A stretch of DNA of 64,000 bases, taken from Sulfurimonas sp. GTDB taxonomy: Bacteria > Campylobacterota > Campylobacteria > Campylobacterales > Sulfurimonadaceae. This document shows, piece by piece, positions 10,291-20,288 of this stretch. Made by a program: the position numbers and the translations under genes. How positions within the stretch are numbered: position 1 is the first letter of the stretch; each line of letters starts with the position of its first letter. The notes beneath the pieces were generated by a model. That model did not search any database, was not told the DNA's origin, and saw only the letters and a program-made list of their open reading frames with translations. The stretch covers positions 1 through 64,000 of the forward strand of contig JAKISR010000001.1 of assembly GCA_021648465.1 (NCBI GenBank), read 5' to 3'.

Positions 10291-10296
10291 TATAAT
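10291..10296 (+). promoter_or_regulatory. -10 element upstream of hemL
   Basis: TATAAT in the context GCTATAATATC lies 27 nt before the hemL ATG; the context is the same 11-mer seen before folD. On the opposite strand GTTATAATAACG a little upstream could serve the TonB-like gene, making this a divergent promoter region. Confidence 0.55.
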
Positions 10297-10322
10297 ATCA
10301 AAAATTTTATTAAGGTCATTTT

Positions 10323-11615
10323 ATGAGTACAGATAGTTCACTTAAAGCTTTTAAACAAGCACAAGATTTAATTCCAGGTGGAGTAAATTCTCCAGTTAGA
10401 GCATTTAGTAGTGTTGGAGGTTCGCCTATATTTATTGCTGAGGGTGAGGGAGGATATTTAAAAGATATTGATGGAAACAAGTATGTTGATTTTGTTCAAA
10501 GTTGGGGTCCACTTATTTTTGGTCATAGAGATGAATCAATTGAGGAAGCAGTAATTAATGCTGTTAAACATGGACTTAGTTTTGGTGCTCCAACAGTGGC
10601 TGAAACAGAGTTAGCAAAACTTGTAGTATCTATGTTTAACTCTATTGATAAAATTAGATTTGTAAGTAGTGGAACAGAAGCTGTAATGAGTGCTATCCGT
10701 CTTGCTCGTGGTTTTACTGGTCGTGATGATATTATTAAGTTTACTGGTTGTTACCATGGTCATAGTGACTGTCTTTTAGTTGAAGCTGGAAGTGGTGCTG
10801 TAACTTTTGGGAACCCAAGTTCGCCTGGTGTTCCAGCTGATTTTACAAAACATACACTTCTCGCAACTTATAATGACATAGAGAGTGTAAAAAAATGTTT
10901 TGCGGATAGCAGTGATATTGCATGTATTATTATTGAACCAATTGCTGGAAATATGGGTCTTGTTCCTGCTGATAAAGAGTTTTTAGCAGAGTTAAGAAAG
11001 ATTTGTGATGAAAATGGTGCGTTACTTATTTTTGATGAAGTTATGAGCGGTTTTAGAGCTTCTATAAATGGTGCTGAATCTATCACTGGTACAACACCAG
11101 ATATTGTAACTCTTGGTAAAGTTATTGGTGGTGGTATGCCAGTTGGTGCATTTGGTGCAAGAGCTGATATTATGGCAAAACTTTCACCTGAGGGACCAAT
11201 ATATCAAGCAGGGACTTTAAGTGGAAATCCTGTCGCAATGGCAGCTGGATTTGCAGCTCTTAGTAAGTTAAAACAAAATGCAGCTGTTATGTCAGTTTTA
11301 AATACTAGGGCTGTTAGATTAGTTGAGGGTATGAAAGTAGCTGCAAGTGAGTGTGGTATAACAATGCAGATAGATACGAGAGGAAGCATGTTTGGTTTCT
11401 TTTTTAACGATGCTCCTGTTAAAAACTTTGCTGATGCATGTAATTCAAATGCTGAACTTTTTGCTTTATTTCACTCTAAGATGTTAGCAGAAGGTTTCTA
11501 TTTTGCATGCTCACTTTATGAAACAGGTTTTATCTCAACTGCAACTACTGATGAGATGATAGAAGATACAATTGTAGCAAGCCAGAAAGTATTTAAAGCT
11601 ATTGTAAATGGCTAA
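10323..11615 (+). CDS. hemL: Glutamate-1-semialdehyde 2,1-aminomutase
   Basis: PLP enzyme that makes 5-aminolevulinate in the C5 haem pathway. The PLP lysine is K266 in [13 protein letters not shown], with the upstream FDEVMSGFR and [16 protein letters not shown] (cofactor phosphate). Length 430 is standard. It has AAGG 6-7 nt before the ATG. It overlaps the AtpZ-like gene by 8 nt. Haem demand is presumably high in this organism, given the c-type cytochromes in this window. Confidence 0.97.
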   Translation: MSTDSSLKAFKQAQDLIPGGVNSPVRAFSSVGGSPIFIAEGEGGYLKDIDGNKYVDFVQSWGPLIFGHRDESIEEAVINAVKHGLSFGAPTVAETELAKLVVSMFNSIDKIRFVSSGTEAVMSAIRLARGFTGRDDIIKFTGCYHGHSDCLLVEAGSGAVTFGNPSSPGVPADFTKHTLLATYNDIESVKKCFADSSDIACIIIEPIAGNMGLVPADKEFLAELRKICDENGALLIFDEVMSGFRASINGAESITGTTPDIVTLGKVIGGGMPVGAFGARADIMAKLSPEGPIYQAGTLSGNPVAMAAGFAALSKLKQNAAVMSVLNTRAVRLVEGMKVAASECGITMQIDTRGSMFGFFFNDAPVKNFADACNSNAELFALFHSKMLAEGFYFACSLYETGFISTATTDEMIEDTIVASQKVFKAIVNG

Positions 11616-11997
11616 CAAGGTTAATGGTAAAGAGAGTTCTTTGGGGCATGAAGATAAAGAAAATTCTCAGGAAAATACTCAAAATATAGAGAAAGAAAAA
11701 CCAAGAATAAAACCTATTATTGAGGCTGCTGATAGCCTTTCCTTAGGTATATCAATGGTTGTGGCAGTACTTATTGGTGTTGGTATAGGTTTATTATTTA
11801 AAAATTTAACTGGTATGGTTTGGACACTCTGGGTTGGTGTATTCATTGGTATCGCAGCAGCAATTATGAATATTTATAAAGCATATTCAAAACAATATAA
11901 AGATTATGAAGAGCTCGCAAAAGAGCCTCGTTATGCAATAAAGAAAAAACTTGAAGAAAATGAAGATGATGAGGACTATAGCAATAAAAACTATTAA
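11608..11997 (+). CDS. AtpZ/AtpI-family membrane protein
   Basis: A 129-residue protein with a charged N-terminal third and two hydrophobic helices (about residues 48-70 and 74-95: [19 protein letters not shown], then [21 protein letters not shown]). This matches the AtpZ/AtpI accessory family, which may help c-ring assembly of ATP synthase or move Mg/Ca. It overlaps hemL by 8 nt and the next gene by about 38 nt. No ATP synthase gene is near, which is common for this family in Campylobacterota. Confidence 0.7.
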   Translation: MANKVNGKESSLGHEDKENSQENTQNIEKEKPRIKPIIEAADSLSLGISMVVAVLIGVGIGLLFKNLTGMVWTLWVGVFIGIAAAIMNIYKAYSKQYKDYEELAKEPRYAIKKKLEENEDDEDYSNKNY

Positions 11998-12478
11998 ACT
12001 TCTATTTTTAACAGAGTTAATTATCTTAGCTACAAATATCATATCTTTTACTTTTTTTATGAATCTTCAAATTGCATTTTTAAGTAGTTTTTTTATAATT
12101 ATTGGTTCAGCATATGCGTATAAAAAGATGGTGAAAGATCAGATTACTATTGATAATTCTAAAGGGGAAAGAGATCTTTTAGATGAAATTGAAGATCCAC
12201 ATGAACTTTATGATGACACACCTATAAATTATGCTCCCACTGATAAACTTGATTTAAAAGCTATAGTTAAAGAGGAGAAGAAAAAGATTAAAATCTTAAA
12301 TCTTAAAGATATTAAAAAAGGTTCTAAAGCAGGTTTTTCTCTTTTTAGACTTTTGCCATATCTATTTTTGATTTTAGGATTTATTGCACTTAAAAATAAT
12401 GAATTATTAGATATTTTTATTTACCTACCATCTTTATTATTAGGTATTATTATTGGACATATTAGTTCTAAGAGGTAA
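11960..12478 (+). CDS. Hypothetical membrane protein
   Basis: About 172 residues with two hydrophobic hairpins: an N-terminal pair (LLFLTELIILATNIISFTFF and LSSFFIIIGSAYAYKK) and a C-terminal pair (LLPYLFLILGFIALKN and FIYLPSLLLGIIIGH), joined by an acidic-then-basic cytoplasmic loop. I do not recognise the function. The frame opens at a TTG at 11951; ATG codons at 11960, 11966 and 11969 are all possible starts inside the end of the AtpZ-like gene. Convergent with the rpoD-linked gene, overlapping it by 11 nt. Confidence 0.7.
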   Translation: MKMMRTIAIKTIKLLFLTELIILATNIISFTFFMNLQIAFLSSFFIIIGSAYAYKKMVKDQITIDNSKGERDLLDEIEDPHELYDDTPINYAPTDKLDLKAIVKEEKKKIKILNLKDIKKGSKAGFSLFRLLPYLFLILGFIALKNNELLDIFIYLPSLLLGIIIGHISSKR

Positions 12479-13151
12479 TCATAGGGATATTAATAGTTAT
12501 TTTTTTCTTTATATCAATATAAAAACTTGTATTTGCAGCTAATATTTCAAGTTTATTTACTTTTTGAGTATCTATGATTTCAGCACCTATTTCAACAGAA
12601 AGAATGCTATACTTGTTTTCTTCAAATTTTATATGTTCACCAATACGATAAAATATTTTAGTACATATATTTTTATTTTCACTAAAACATTCATATATAT
12701 TATTTAAAATCTTAATAAAACTATTTGAGTTTAGAATAATTTCTGGAATAGTCGGATCAAACTCTTTTTTGAAATTTATTTGTGAGTTTATGGATTTTGT
12801 AGATATACATAAATCAACGAGAGTGTATATATTTACTAACTCACCAACAGGTTTTGGTTTGTTTAACTTAAATGATGGAGCCTGGTATAGTTTAATACCT
12901 ATTTCATCATCATTTTCATAACCAACGGTAAGTGCAAAAAATTTATAACGACCAAATTCTAATTCTATAAAAGTTGTTTTAAATCCAAATGTTATATTTG
13001 CGTATGTAGTAGCAAAAGAGAATAGTTCATCAGTAGTAATTGCACCAAGAAGAAATTGTGCTTCAGCATTTAATGACTTTATTTTACCATTTGAGCTAAA
13101 TAGTACGAAAGGATTATAATCGTACTCTACCCATTGTTGCTCAAAAGTCAT
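12468..13151 (-). CDS. PAS-like protein in operon with rpoD
   Basis: A 227-residue soluble protein, not a named family. Residues 12-40 (NPFVLFSSNGKIKSLNAEAQ) look like the start of a PAS fold. The central part (about 100-150, ending in SNSFIKILNNIYECF) loosely recalls a histidine-kinase dimerisation/ATPase lid region, but no H-box, N-box or G-box can be found, so it is at most a decayed kinase. It starts 10 nt after the rpoD stop and is therefore co-transcribed with the main sigma factor. Confidence 0.65.
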   Translation of the reverse strand: MTFEQQWVEYDYNPFVLFSSNGKIKSLNAEAQFLLGAITTDELFSFATTYANITFGFKTTFIELEFGRYKFFALTVGYENDDEIGIKLYQAPSFKLNKPKPVGELVNIYTLVDLCISTKSINSQINFKKEFDPTIPEIILNSNSFIKILNNIYECFSENKNICTKIFYRIGEHIKFEENKYSILSVEIGAEIIDTQKVNKLEILAANTSFYIDIKKKITINIPMITS

Positions 13152-13161
13152 AATACTAAAA

Positions 13162-15012
13162 CTACTCTTCTATATAATTTTTAAGTTTTCTTCCAACTTT
13201 AGGATGTTTTAGTTTTTTAATAGCACTTGATTCGATTTGGCGAACTCTTTCACGTGTAACGCTAAGCTCTTTTCCAATCTCTTCTAAGGTTCTATCACTT
13301 TCATCATCCATAATTCCAAAACGAAGTTTAATAACAGCTTTCTCTCTCTCATTTAATTGCTCTAAAACATTTTCTATTTGAGCTTTTAAATCATCTTTTA
13401 ATATTGCATCAGATGGAGACAGGGATGTTTTATCTTCAATAAAGTCACCAAAACGACCATCATCTTCACTACCAATTGGTGCTTCAAGCGAGATAGGTTC
13501 TTTTGTTATTTTAATAACATTTTTAACTTTTTCTACAGATAACCCAACTTCTTCAGCAATTGTATCAACATCTGGTTCTTTACCATGTTCTTGAAGATGT
13601 TTACGCATAATTTTATTTATACGGTTAATAGTTTCAATCATATGAATTGGTATACGAATAGTTCTAGCTTGATCTGCTATAGCACGAGAGATTGCTTGAC
13701 GAATCCACCACGTAGCATATGTTGAGAACTTATAACCTTTTTTATACTCAAACTTATCAACTGCCTTCATCAGACCAATGTTACCTTCTTGAATAAGGTC
13801 AAGAAAAGGAAGACCACGATTTGTATATCTTTTAGCGATTGATACAACAAGTCTAAGATTTGATTTTGCCATTTTTGTTTTTGAGATTTCAGAGATGTTT
13901 TTACCACGTTTTATTTGCTCTAAAATATCTGCAAGTTTTTCAGGTTCCATATCAAAACTATTTTTTGATGCTTCTTTGGTTTGAACAAGTTTTTTAATTT
14001 CCATATATGTACTAACCATTGTTGCTTCTGGAACCATATTGGCAATATCTTCTTTTATTAAGTCACTAATTTTATCTACTAAAATTTTATGATTCGCTCT
14101 TAGTGTATTATTAAAAAGTGGAAGTTTGTACTCAAGTCTTTTTAACTCTTTTTCATAACCATCATCACTTTTAAGGGCAGTTTCCATAGCTTTAACAAGT
14201 TCGTTAATTAGTTTTGAGGTTGGACCTAAGTCTAGTAATTTTTCTTTTAATATACCTTTTTTAAAAGTCACATTTAAGAAGTATTGAATTATATCTAAGG
14301 TTAATTCAGTATTTGAATTATCTAATGTTTTTTCTGTAAATTTTATCCAGTCTTTTTTAGCTTTTTCAAGAGCTTTAAAACTTAAAGTTACTTTTTCAAC
14401 TCTTGTTTTATCTCTTGCTGTAAGTGTTTTTTCTTCAATTGCTTGATCATTTGTGTTTTCATCATCCGCATCTTCATCTTTTTCATCTTCAAAGCTTTTA
14501 AATAATTCTTTAACTCTTCTTTCTCTATTGATCAAAGGTTCTTTATAATCTAGAATAAATTCAATTAAGTAAGGAACAGAACAGATGGCATCAATAATAA
14601 TACTTTCTCCACCTTCTATCTTTTTAGATATCTCTATCTCTTCTTCTTTTGTAAGAAGAGGAATTTGTCCCATCTCTCTAAGATACATACGAACAGGGGA
14701 GTCTGAGCGTGACCATTCTAAAAGTTCGTGCTCTTTTAGTATGTCAAATTTATCTGTATCATTGTTTTCAAGCATTTTTCTTTGAGCATTTCTTCTAGCT
14801 TCTGCTTCTTTGTTGTTTAAAAGTTTTGCGTGTTCTGAAGCAGTATAGATGCAAGTTTTATTTTTTTGTATAAGTTTAAAAATATTTTTTGCTTGTGCTG
14901 CCGTTGGTTGTTTATCAAAAAGTTCGATGAGTGTTTCGTATGTCGCGCACTCTTTTGGTTTTTGAGTTGTAAAGAATGTGTCAATTGCTTTGTTGAGTTC
15001 TTTAGCTGTCAT
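13162..15012 (-). CDS. rpoD: RNA polymerase primary sigma factor RpoD
   Basis: The housekeeping sigma-70 factor, 616 residues. Region 1.2 ([17 protein letters not shown]) lies near residue 105, a long charged non-conserved region follows, then regions 2.1-2.4 ([44 protein letters not shown]), region 3, and the helix-turn-helix of region 4.2 ([17 protein letters not shown]). The first 90 residues form a region 1.1-like domain. Regions 2.4 and 4.2 are intact. Campylobacterota promoters depend mainly on an extended -10, in agreement with the elements seen here. Divergent from flgF. Confidence 0.98.
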   Translation of the reverse strand: MTAKELNKAIDTFFTTQKPKECATYETLIELFDKQPTAAQAKNIFKLIQKNKTCIYTASEHAKLLNNKEAEARRNAQRKMLENNDTDKFDILKEHELLEWSRSDSPVRMYLREMGQIPLLTKEEEIEISKKIEGGESIIIDAICSVPYLIEFILDYKEPLINRERRVKELFKSFEDEKDEDADDENTNDQAIEEKTLTARDKTRVEKVTLSFKALEKAKKDWIKFTEKTLDNSNTELTLDIIQYFLNVTFKKGILKEKLLDLGPTSKLINELVKAMETALKSDDGYEKELKRLEYKLPLFNNTLRANHKILVDKISDLIKEDIANMVPEATMVSTYMEIKKLVQTKEASKNSFDMEPEKLADILEQIKRGKNISEISKTKMAKSNLRLVVSIAKRYTNRGLPFLDLIQEGNIGLMKAVDKFEYKKGYKFSTYATWWIRQAISRAIADQARTIRIPIHMIETINRINKIMRKHLQEHGKEPDVDTIAEEVGLSVEKVKNVIKITKEPISLEAPIGSEDDGRFGDFIEDKTSLSPSDAILKDDLKAQIENVLEQLNEREKAVIKLRFGIMDDESDRTLEEIGKELSVTRERVRQIESSAIKKLKHPKVGRKLKNYIEE

Positions 15013-15055
15013 ATAAGGATTGCCTTGTTTGTATTTTAAGAATTTTCAAAGGTGG

Positions 15056-15061
15056 ATTATA
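15056..15061 (-). promoter_or_regulatory. -10 element upstream of rpoD
   Basis: Minus-strand GGGTATAATCC gives a perfect TATAAT 44 nt upstream of the rpoD ATG, preceded by a G two bases before the box. No convincing -35 hexamer is present. Confidence 0.55.
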
Positions 15062-15140
15062 CCCAAATTTTCTTAAATATGTATTTCTAACATTACTATA
15101 TCGGTAATCAAAATAAAATACTAAAATAAAATAAAAATAC

Positions 15141-15158
15141 TTGGAACACACTTTGCTT
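15141..15158 (+). promoter_or_regulatory. Sigma-54 promoter of flgF-flgG
   Basis: TTGGAACACACTTTGCTT matches the sigma-54 (RpoN) consensus: GG at 15143-15144 and GC at 15155-15156, exactly 12 nt apart. It lies 36 nt before the flgF start. In Campylobacter and Helicobacter, rod and hook genes are known RpoN/FlgR-dependent class 2 genes, so this fits. Confidence 0.85.
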
Positions 15159-15193
15159 TATCTTTTAAAATATAATGCGAATAAAGGAAATAT

Positions 15194-16015
15194 ATGCAAA
15201 GTGGCTATTATAGTTCAGCGGCTGGAATGGTTACACAATTCAATCGTCTTGATACTATTGCAAACAACCTTGCAAATGTCAATACAATCGGATTTAAAGA
15301 GGATAATTTAGTTGTAGGTGATTTTATGCGTTTGTACAAAGAGGCTAGAGATGAACTTCCAAATGAAAATCATACAAAAAATGCAGCTCAATTTTTAAAT
15401 AGAACTATAACTAAAGCACCACAAATTGTTGATTCATACACTAACCATTCTCTTGGTGTTTTGCAAAAAAGTAATAATCCACTAGATATGGCTCTTTCAC
15501 GTGAAGGACTTTTTTTCTTAGTTAAAACTCCTGATGGAGTGAGACTAACAAGAGATGGTTCTTTTACAAAAGATGATGAGGGTAGGCTTGTAACCAAAAG
15601 TGGTTACGAAGTGCTTCCAAGTGATTATTTTTCTTCAAAAGATTCAATTCAATTAAATCAAGAAGATAGTATTGTTCAAATTGATAAAAATGGTCAAATA
15701 TCAACAAATATACCAAATAGTGTAAAACTTATAGAGGGTTCAAAATTTTTTATAGCTCAACCTGATAATATTGCTCTTTTAAAAAAAGAGGGTAATAATC
15801 TTTATAGATATGATTCTAAAGAAGAGCTAGTAAGCTTGGAAGAAAGTGGGGCTGTAAAGCAGGGCTTTATAGAAAAAAGTAATGTTAATGCTGTTAAGAT
15901 GATGACACAATTGATTGAGACAAATCGTTTAGTTGGAATGTATCAAAAAGCTATGCAGGTACAGATGGATGATATGAATAGCGACGCTATAAATAAACTA
16001 GCTAAGAAATCTTAA
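15194..16015 (+). CDS. flgF: Flagellar basal-body rod protein FlgF (FlgG2-type)
   Basis: Proximal rod component exported by the flagellar type III apparatus. The N-terminal rod signature with NNLANVNTIGFK is at residues 24-35, and the C-terminal coiled-coil region ends in VNAVKMMTQLIETNRLVGMYQKA-type sequence, needed for polymerisation. 273 residues. In C. jejuni the equivalent gene, named flgG2, also directly precedes flgG. The gene follows a clear sigma-54 promoter and is 11 nt before flgG. Confidence 0.9.
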   Translation: MQSGYYSSAAGMVTQFNRLDTIANNLANVNTIGFKEDNLVVGDFMRLYKEARDELPNENHTKNAAQFLNRTITKAPQIVDSYTNHSLGVLQKSNNPLDMALSREGLFFLVKTPDGVRLTRDGSFTKDDEGRLVTKSGYEVLPSDYFSSKDSIQLNQEDSIVQIDKNGQISTNIPNSVKLIEGSKFFIAQPDNIALLKKEGNNLYRYDSKEELVSLEESGAVKQGFIEKSNVNAVKMMTQLIETNRLVGMYQKAMQVQMDDMNSDAINKLAKKS

Positions 16016-16026
16016 GGAGTTAAATT

Positions 16027-16815
16027 ATGATGCAATCATTATATACTGCTTCAACAGGAATGTTGGGGATGCAAACACAAATTGATGTTACAGCAAATAA
16101 TATTGCCAATGTAAATACAATAGGCTTTAAAAAATCTCGTGCAGAATTTGCTGATCTTATGTATAAAGTTATGGAATATGCTGGAACATCAACAAGTGAT
16201 GTTACAAAAAGTCCAACAGGTATAGAAGTAGGGCTTGGTGTAAGACCTACCGCAATTAACAAAATCTTCTCAGAAGGTAGTTTAAAGCAGACTGATAATC
16301 AACTTGACTTAGCTATAACGGGTAGAGGTTTTTTTAAGCTTGAACTTCCAGATGGAACAGAAGTATACTCAAGGAATGGGGCATTTAAGATAGATGAAAA
16401 TGGTACTATGGTTAATAGTGATGGGTATAAACTGGTTCCAGAAGTTGTAATTCCACCTGATGCTACAAATATTTCTATTGGTACGGATGGAACTATTACA
16501 GTTATTCAGCCTGGTCAAACACAAGCAACACAAATTGGGCAGGTTACTCTTACAAATTATATAAATCCAGCCGGCCTTCATTCACTAGGAGATAATTTAT
16601 ATATTGAAACTGATAGTTCAGGTCAGCCAGTTGAAGGAACACCAGGTTTAGATGGACTTGGAGATCTAAGACAGGGTTTTGTTGAACTTAGTAATGTTGA
16701 ACTTGTTGTTGAACTTACAGATTTGATTACAGGCCAAAGAGCTTATGATTCTAACTCAAAAGTTATTACAACAAGTGATGAAATGTTACAAACAACAAAT
16801 AATCTTAAAAGATAA
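16027..16815 (+). CDS. flgG: Flagellar basal-body rod protein FlgG
   Basis: Distal rod protein. The rod motif NNIANVNTIGFKKSRAEF is at residues 22-39; the C-terminal part NVELVVELTDLITGQRAYDS is the conserved FlgG end. 262 residues, the standard length. AAGGAG stands about 8 nt before the ATG; a second ATG follows at once (MMQSL). Co-transcribed with flgF from the sigma-54 promoter. Confidence 0.96.
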   Translation: MMQSLYTASTGMLGMQTQIDVTANNIANVNTIGFKKSRAEFADLMYKVMEYAGTSTSDVTKSPTGIEVGLGVRPTAINKIFSEGSLKQTDNQLDLAITGRGFFKLELPDGTEVYSRNGAFKIDENGTMVNSDGYKLVPEVVIPPDATNISIGTDGTITVIQPGQTQATQIGQVTLTNYINPAGLHSLGDNLYIETDSSGQPVEGTPGLDGLGDLRQGFVELSNVELVVELTDLITGQRAYDSNSKVITTSDEMLQTTNNLKR

Positions 16816-16820
16816 TAATT

Positions 16821-16833
16821 ACCTAAATTAGGT
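16821..16833. repeat. Short inverted repeat after flgG
   Basis: ACCTAAATTAGGT is a 6-bp palindrome around one base, 5 nt after the flgG stop. No T-run follows on the plus strand, so it is not a classical terminator; it could be a protein site or chance. Confidence 0.3.
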
Positions 16834-16939
16834 TTGATATCATATAGTAGTAATTTTTTCTAAATTATTAATTATTACTTTAGTCTATTTTATATATAAT
16901 TCTTACTAGTATCAATATATTACTAAGATGAGATTAATT

Positions 16940-18229
16940 ATGAAATTTACAAGTGGAAATATTGTTAGTGATTTTTTTCAAAGAGCCTTGTTCGCAATGA
17001 TTTTTATTGGACTTCTTAGCTCGGTAGTAATTTATTTTTACCAACAATATGCTTTTAACAGCTCTTTAGCTAATCAAATTAAAATTAATGTAGATAAAAA
17101 ATTAAAAAAATATAATAAAGATTTAAAACTATTACCCTTTAGTATGATTGAAAATGATGCTAAAGCATTTGCGGAAGAACTTGGATTTTTAACTATAGAA
17201 ATTTATAGTAATAAAAAAGAGAATCTTTTTCATTTTATCTCAGAAGATAAAGAGGATTATGAAAAATTAAAATTAATGCAAAGCTATGACATATATTTAA
17301 ATCATATTTTTCCAACAGGTAAAAAAATGATTTTTGATTTTTTTGAGGGATCAAAAGATAATTATTTTTTACAAATTTTTTACCCACTATACAAAGATGA
17401 TGTATTGCTAGGATATATAGAAGGTATAGCATATATAGAGCCATCAATAATTAGGGAGTTTAAAAAAACAATTTATACTACAATTGTAACTGTAGTGTTG
17501 ACAATATTTATTTTTGCATTATTAATCTTTCCACTTATTTATATTGCATATACAAAATTAAATAAAAGTAGAATAGAGCTTTTAAAAAGTAATATAACAG
17601 CTATACATATCATAGGAAATGCTATAGCATTAAGAGATAATGATACTGATGAGCATAATTATAGAGTTACACTTTATTCAATTAAATTTGCAGAAATAAT
17701 GAATATAGATAGTAAAGAGATAAAAAAATTAATAATTGGTGCTTTTTTACATGATGTTGGTAAAATAGGGATAACAGATACTATACTGCTTAAAAATACC
17801 AAGCTTGATGAAGATGAATTTAAAACCATGCAAGCACATGTAATGAAAGGAGTAGAATTTATAAAAGGAAATAACTGGCTCTCTTTAGGTAAAGATATTA
17901 TTTTATTTCATCATGAAAAACATGATGGCAGTGGTTATCCACGAGGTATTAAAGGTGAAAACATACCTTTAATAACTCGTATTTTTAGTATAATAGATGT
18001 TTTTGATGCGTTAACTTCAAAAAGACCATATAAAGAGGCATTTAGCTATGACAAGGCAATTAAAATATTAAACGATGGTAGAGGTAAACACTTTAATGCA
18101 AATATATTAGATGAATTTATAAAAATATCAAAAGAACTATATATAATTACTCAATCAAAGTCTAAAAAATTGTTACAAAATGAATTGGATACTTATATCC
18201 ACAAGTATTTTTTAGATTTAAACAAATAA
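16940..18229 (+). CDS. Membrane-bound HD-GYP domain phosphodiesterase
   Basis: A probable c-di-GMP phosphodiesterase. Two membrane helices (about residues 15-35 and 180-204) flank a 140-residue periplasmic sensor region without recognised motif, followed by the cytoplasmic HD-GYP domain: HD at 271-272 in FLHDVGK, HHEKHDGSGYPRG with GYP at 332-334, and the downstream DVFDALTSKRPYKEA. All catalytic residues are intact. The frame opens at an ATG at 16928, but that codon has no spaced ribosome site whereas the ATG at 16940 follows GAG by 7 nt, so I prefer 429 residues. The following gene is a second HD-GYP protein. Confidence 0.88.
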   Translation: MKFTSGNIVSDFFQRALFAMIFIGLLSSVVIYFYQQYAFNSSLANQIKINVDKKLKKYNKDLKLLPFSMIENDAKAFAEELGFLTIEIYSNKKENLFHFISEDKEDYEKLKLMQSYDIYLNHIFPTGKKMIFDFFEGSKDNYFLQIFYPLYKDDVLLGYIEGIAYIEPSIIREFKKTIYTTIVTVVLTIFIFALLIFPLIYIAYTKLNKSRIELLKSNITAIHIIGNAIALRDNDTDEHNYRVTLYSIKFAEIMNIDSKEIKKLIIGAFLHDVGKIGITDTILLKNTKLDEDEFKTMQAHVMKGVEFIKGNNWLSLGKDIILFHHEKHDGSGYPRGIKGENIPLITRIFSIIDVFDALTSKRPYKEAFSYDKAIKILNDGRGKHFNANILDEFIKISKELYIITQSKSKKLLQNELDTYIHKYFLDLNK

Positions 18230-18290
18230 CTTTTGTTTAAATCTAGATTTTAGTGTAAAATATAATATTTCCTTAGTATTGAGTATAACA

Positions 18291-19697
18291 ATGAATAAAC
18301 CTAGTATAAAATCCATCACTATTAAAAAACTTATTCGCTTTTTTCTTGTATTTGCTATTGTATTAAGTACAATTTTAGCAATTAATTTTAGAGATTTTGC
18401 TCAAGAAACTGTGGAGAAGAAGGCATTTGCTATTGCAGATATGGTAAAAGCTGGTCTTACCTCACATATGAAAGCCAATATTATGGATAAAAAAGAATAC
18501 TTTATTAATGAGATTGCTTCTACTTATGATGTTGATTCTATAGCGATAATACGCTCTGATAATGTTATAAATCAATTTGGTCTTGAAAATAATATGCAAA
18601 AGGGTATCGAAGACGATATAAGAGTTGTATTTGAGACAAAAAAACCACTTTTTAATTGGAATGAATTTAGTGATAGTGTAAAAATTAGAGCTATTGTTCC
18701 TTATATCGCAACATCGCAAGATGCACTTAGTTGTGTAAGCTGTCATAATGTTGAAGTTGGAGAAATATTAGGTGCGATAGATATGCAAATAGATGCTACA
18801 TCATATCGTGATTTAACTATAATTTATGTGGGAATGATTGCTCTTTCGATACTTTTATTTTCAATTTTTGTAATTACAAATATGTTTAAAGTAATTAATA
18901 AACATATTAGTAAACCTTTGCATAAACTTATATTTCAAGCAAGAGAAGCACACGCTCATCACAGTATGATAGATTCTAACTTTTATGATAGCTATGAAAT
19001 GGAAGATGTTGCTACAAATATTAATAAATTTAGTAAGGATATTCTTAAAAAACAAGATGAGTTGGAAAATAAAAATAAAGAGTTGTTATATCTTAATGAA
19101 GAGATAGAAGGGACACTTAGAGAGATACTAATTGCGATGGGTAAATTAGAAGAAGTCCGATCAAGTGAAACAAAAAATCATACAACAAGAGTTGTTAAGT
19201 TAACAAAATTACTTTCTGAAAAACTTAGATTAAGTGATGAAAATATTAAAGTTATAACAATTGCTGCACCTATTCACGATATTGGTAAAGTAGCTATTTC
19301 TGATAAAATTTTAAATAAACCAGCAAAACTTACAGAGGAAGAATTTGAAATAATGAAAAAACATGTTGATTATGGTTTTTTAATACTCAAGCACTCAAAC
19401 AGAGAAATAATTAAAGCAGCGATGCATATAACATATGAGCATCATGAAAAATATGATGGCAGTGGTTATCCTAATTCTTTAAAAGGTGAAGAGATACATA
19501 TATTTGCACGAATAGTTTCTCTGGTTGATGTTTTTGATGCTTTGTCAAGCAAAAGATGTTATAAAGAAGTTTGGTCAAAAGAAAAAGTTATTGAGTATAT
19601 TGCTAATGAAAAAGGCAAACATTTTGATCCTGTTATTGCAGATGTGTTTTTAAACAATGTTGATGAATTTTATAAGATAATTGAAGATAATTGCTAG
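18291..19697 (+). CDS. HD-GYP phosphodiesterase with a periplasmic haem c site
   Basis: A 468-residue sensor enzyme. A membrane helix at 14-31 and a second at about 176-197 flank a periplasmic domain that holds a haem c attachment motif CVSCH at 148-152 just before the second helix, as in DUF3365/Tll0287-type haem sensors. A HAMP-like linker and coiled coil (about 250-280) lead to HD-GYP: HD at 329-330, GYP at 392-394, and VDVFDALSSKRCYKEV. Likely output is c-di-GMP breakdown controlled by redox state or a haem ligand such as NO or CO. The frame opens at TTG 18279; I chose the ATG at 18291. Confidence 0.85.
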   Translation: MNKPSIKSITIKKLIRFFLVFAIVLSTILAINFRDFAQETVEKKAFAIADMVKAGLTSHMKANIMDKKEYFINEIASTYDVDSIAIIRSDNVINQFGLENNMQKGIEDDIRVVFETKKPLFNWNEFSDSVKIRAIVPYIATSQDALSCVSCHNVEVGEILGAIDMQIDATSYRDLTIIYVGMIALSILLFSIFVITNMFKVINKHISKPLHKLIFQAREAHAHHSMIDSNFYDSYEMEDVATNINKFSKDILKKQDELENKNKELLYLNEEIEGTLREILIAMGKLEEVRSSETKNHTTRVVKLTKLLSEKLRLSDENIKVITIAAPIHDIGKVAISDKILNKPAKLTEEEFEIMKKHVDYGFLILKHSNREIIKAAMHITYEHHEKYDGSGYPNSLKGEEIHIFARIVSLVDVFDALSSKRCYKEVWSKEKVIEYIANEKGKHFDPVIADVFLNNVDEFYKIIEDNC

Positions 19698-19733
19698 AGT
19701 ATGCACTTTATAAAAGTAAAATCATATTTTAGA

Positions 19734-19739
19734 TATAAT
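19734..19739 (+). promoter_or_regulatory. -10 element upstream of leuD
   Basis: TATAAT within AGATATAATCGC lies 36 nt before the leuD ATG, after a T-rich stretch; it is the only clear promoter-like element in the 78 nt gap and would drive the leuD-to-small-protein operon. Confidence 0.5.
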
Positions 19740-19775
19740 CGCAAAATTAATTACAAGTAATAACTAGGAATTTAT

Positions 19776-20288
19776 ATGCAAAAAGCAAATATTAATGGTA
19801 AAGTTTGGAGATTTGGTAAAGATATTGATACTGACTTAATAATAGCAGCTCGATACTTAAATACTTCGATACCACAAGAGCTTGCGAAACATATTATGGA
19901 AGATGCAGATCCTGAATTTGTAAACAAAATGAGTGTTGGTGATATTATTGTGGCAGATGAGAATTTTGGTTGTGGAAGCTCAAGAGAACATGCTCCAATA
20001 GCTTTAAAAGCAGCTGGTATTGCAGCAATTATTGCACCAACATTTGCAAGAATTTTTTACAGAAACGCATTTAACATGGGTCTTCCTATTTTTGAACTCT
20101 CAGAGAGCGCAGAGATAAGTGAAGGTGATGAAATTAGTGTTGATATGAATAATGGAACAATTACAAATAAAACTACAAATAAAACTTACAACTTTACTCC
20201 TATTCCAGAGTTTATGCAAGAGCTCCTTGATGCAGGTGGATTAATGAATTTTGCACAAAATGAGATAATAGCACAAGGAAATATATAA
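19776..20288 (+). CDS. leuD: 3-isopropylmalate dehydratase small subunit
   Basis: Swivel subunit of isopropylmalate isomerase in leucine synthesis. Motifs [16 protein letters not shown] N-terminus ([18 protein letters not shown]), [14 protein letters not shown] and [14 protein letters not shown] are present. 170 residues, the compact form found in Campylobacterota and archaea. Stop overlaps the leuB start by one base (ATATAATG). The large subunit leuC is not in the window. Confidence 0.95.
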   Translation: MQKANINGKVWRFGKDIDTDLIIAARYLNTSIPQELAKHIMEDADPEFVNKMSVGDIIVADENFGCGSSREHAPIALKAAGIAAIIAPTFARIFYRNAFNMGLPIFELSESAEISEGDEISVDMNNGTITNKTTNKTYNFTPIPEFMQELLDAGGLMNFAQNEIIAQGNI

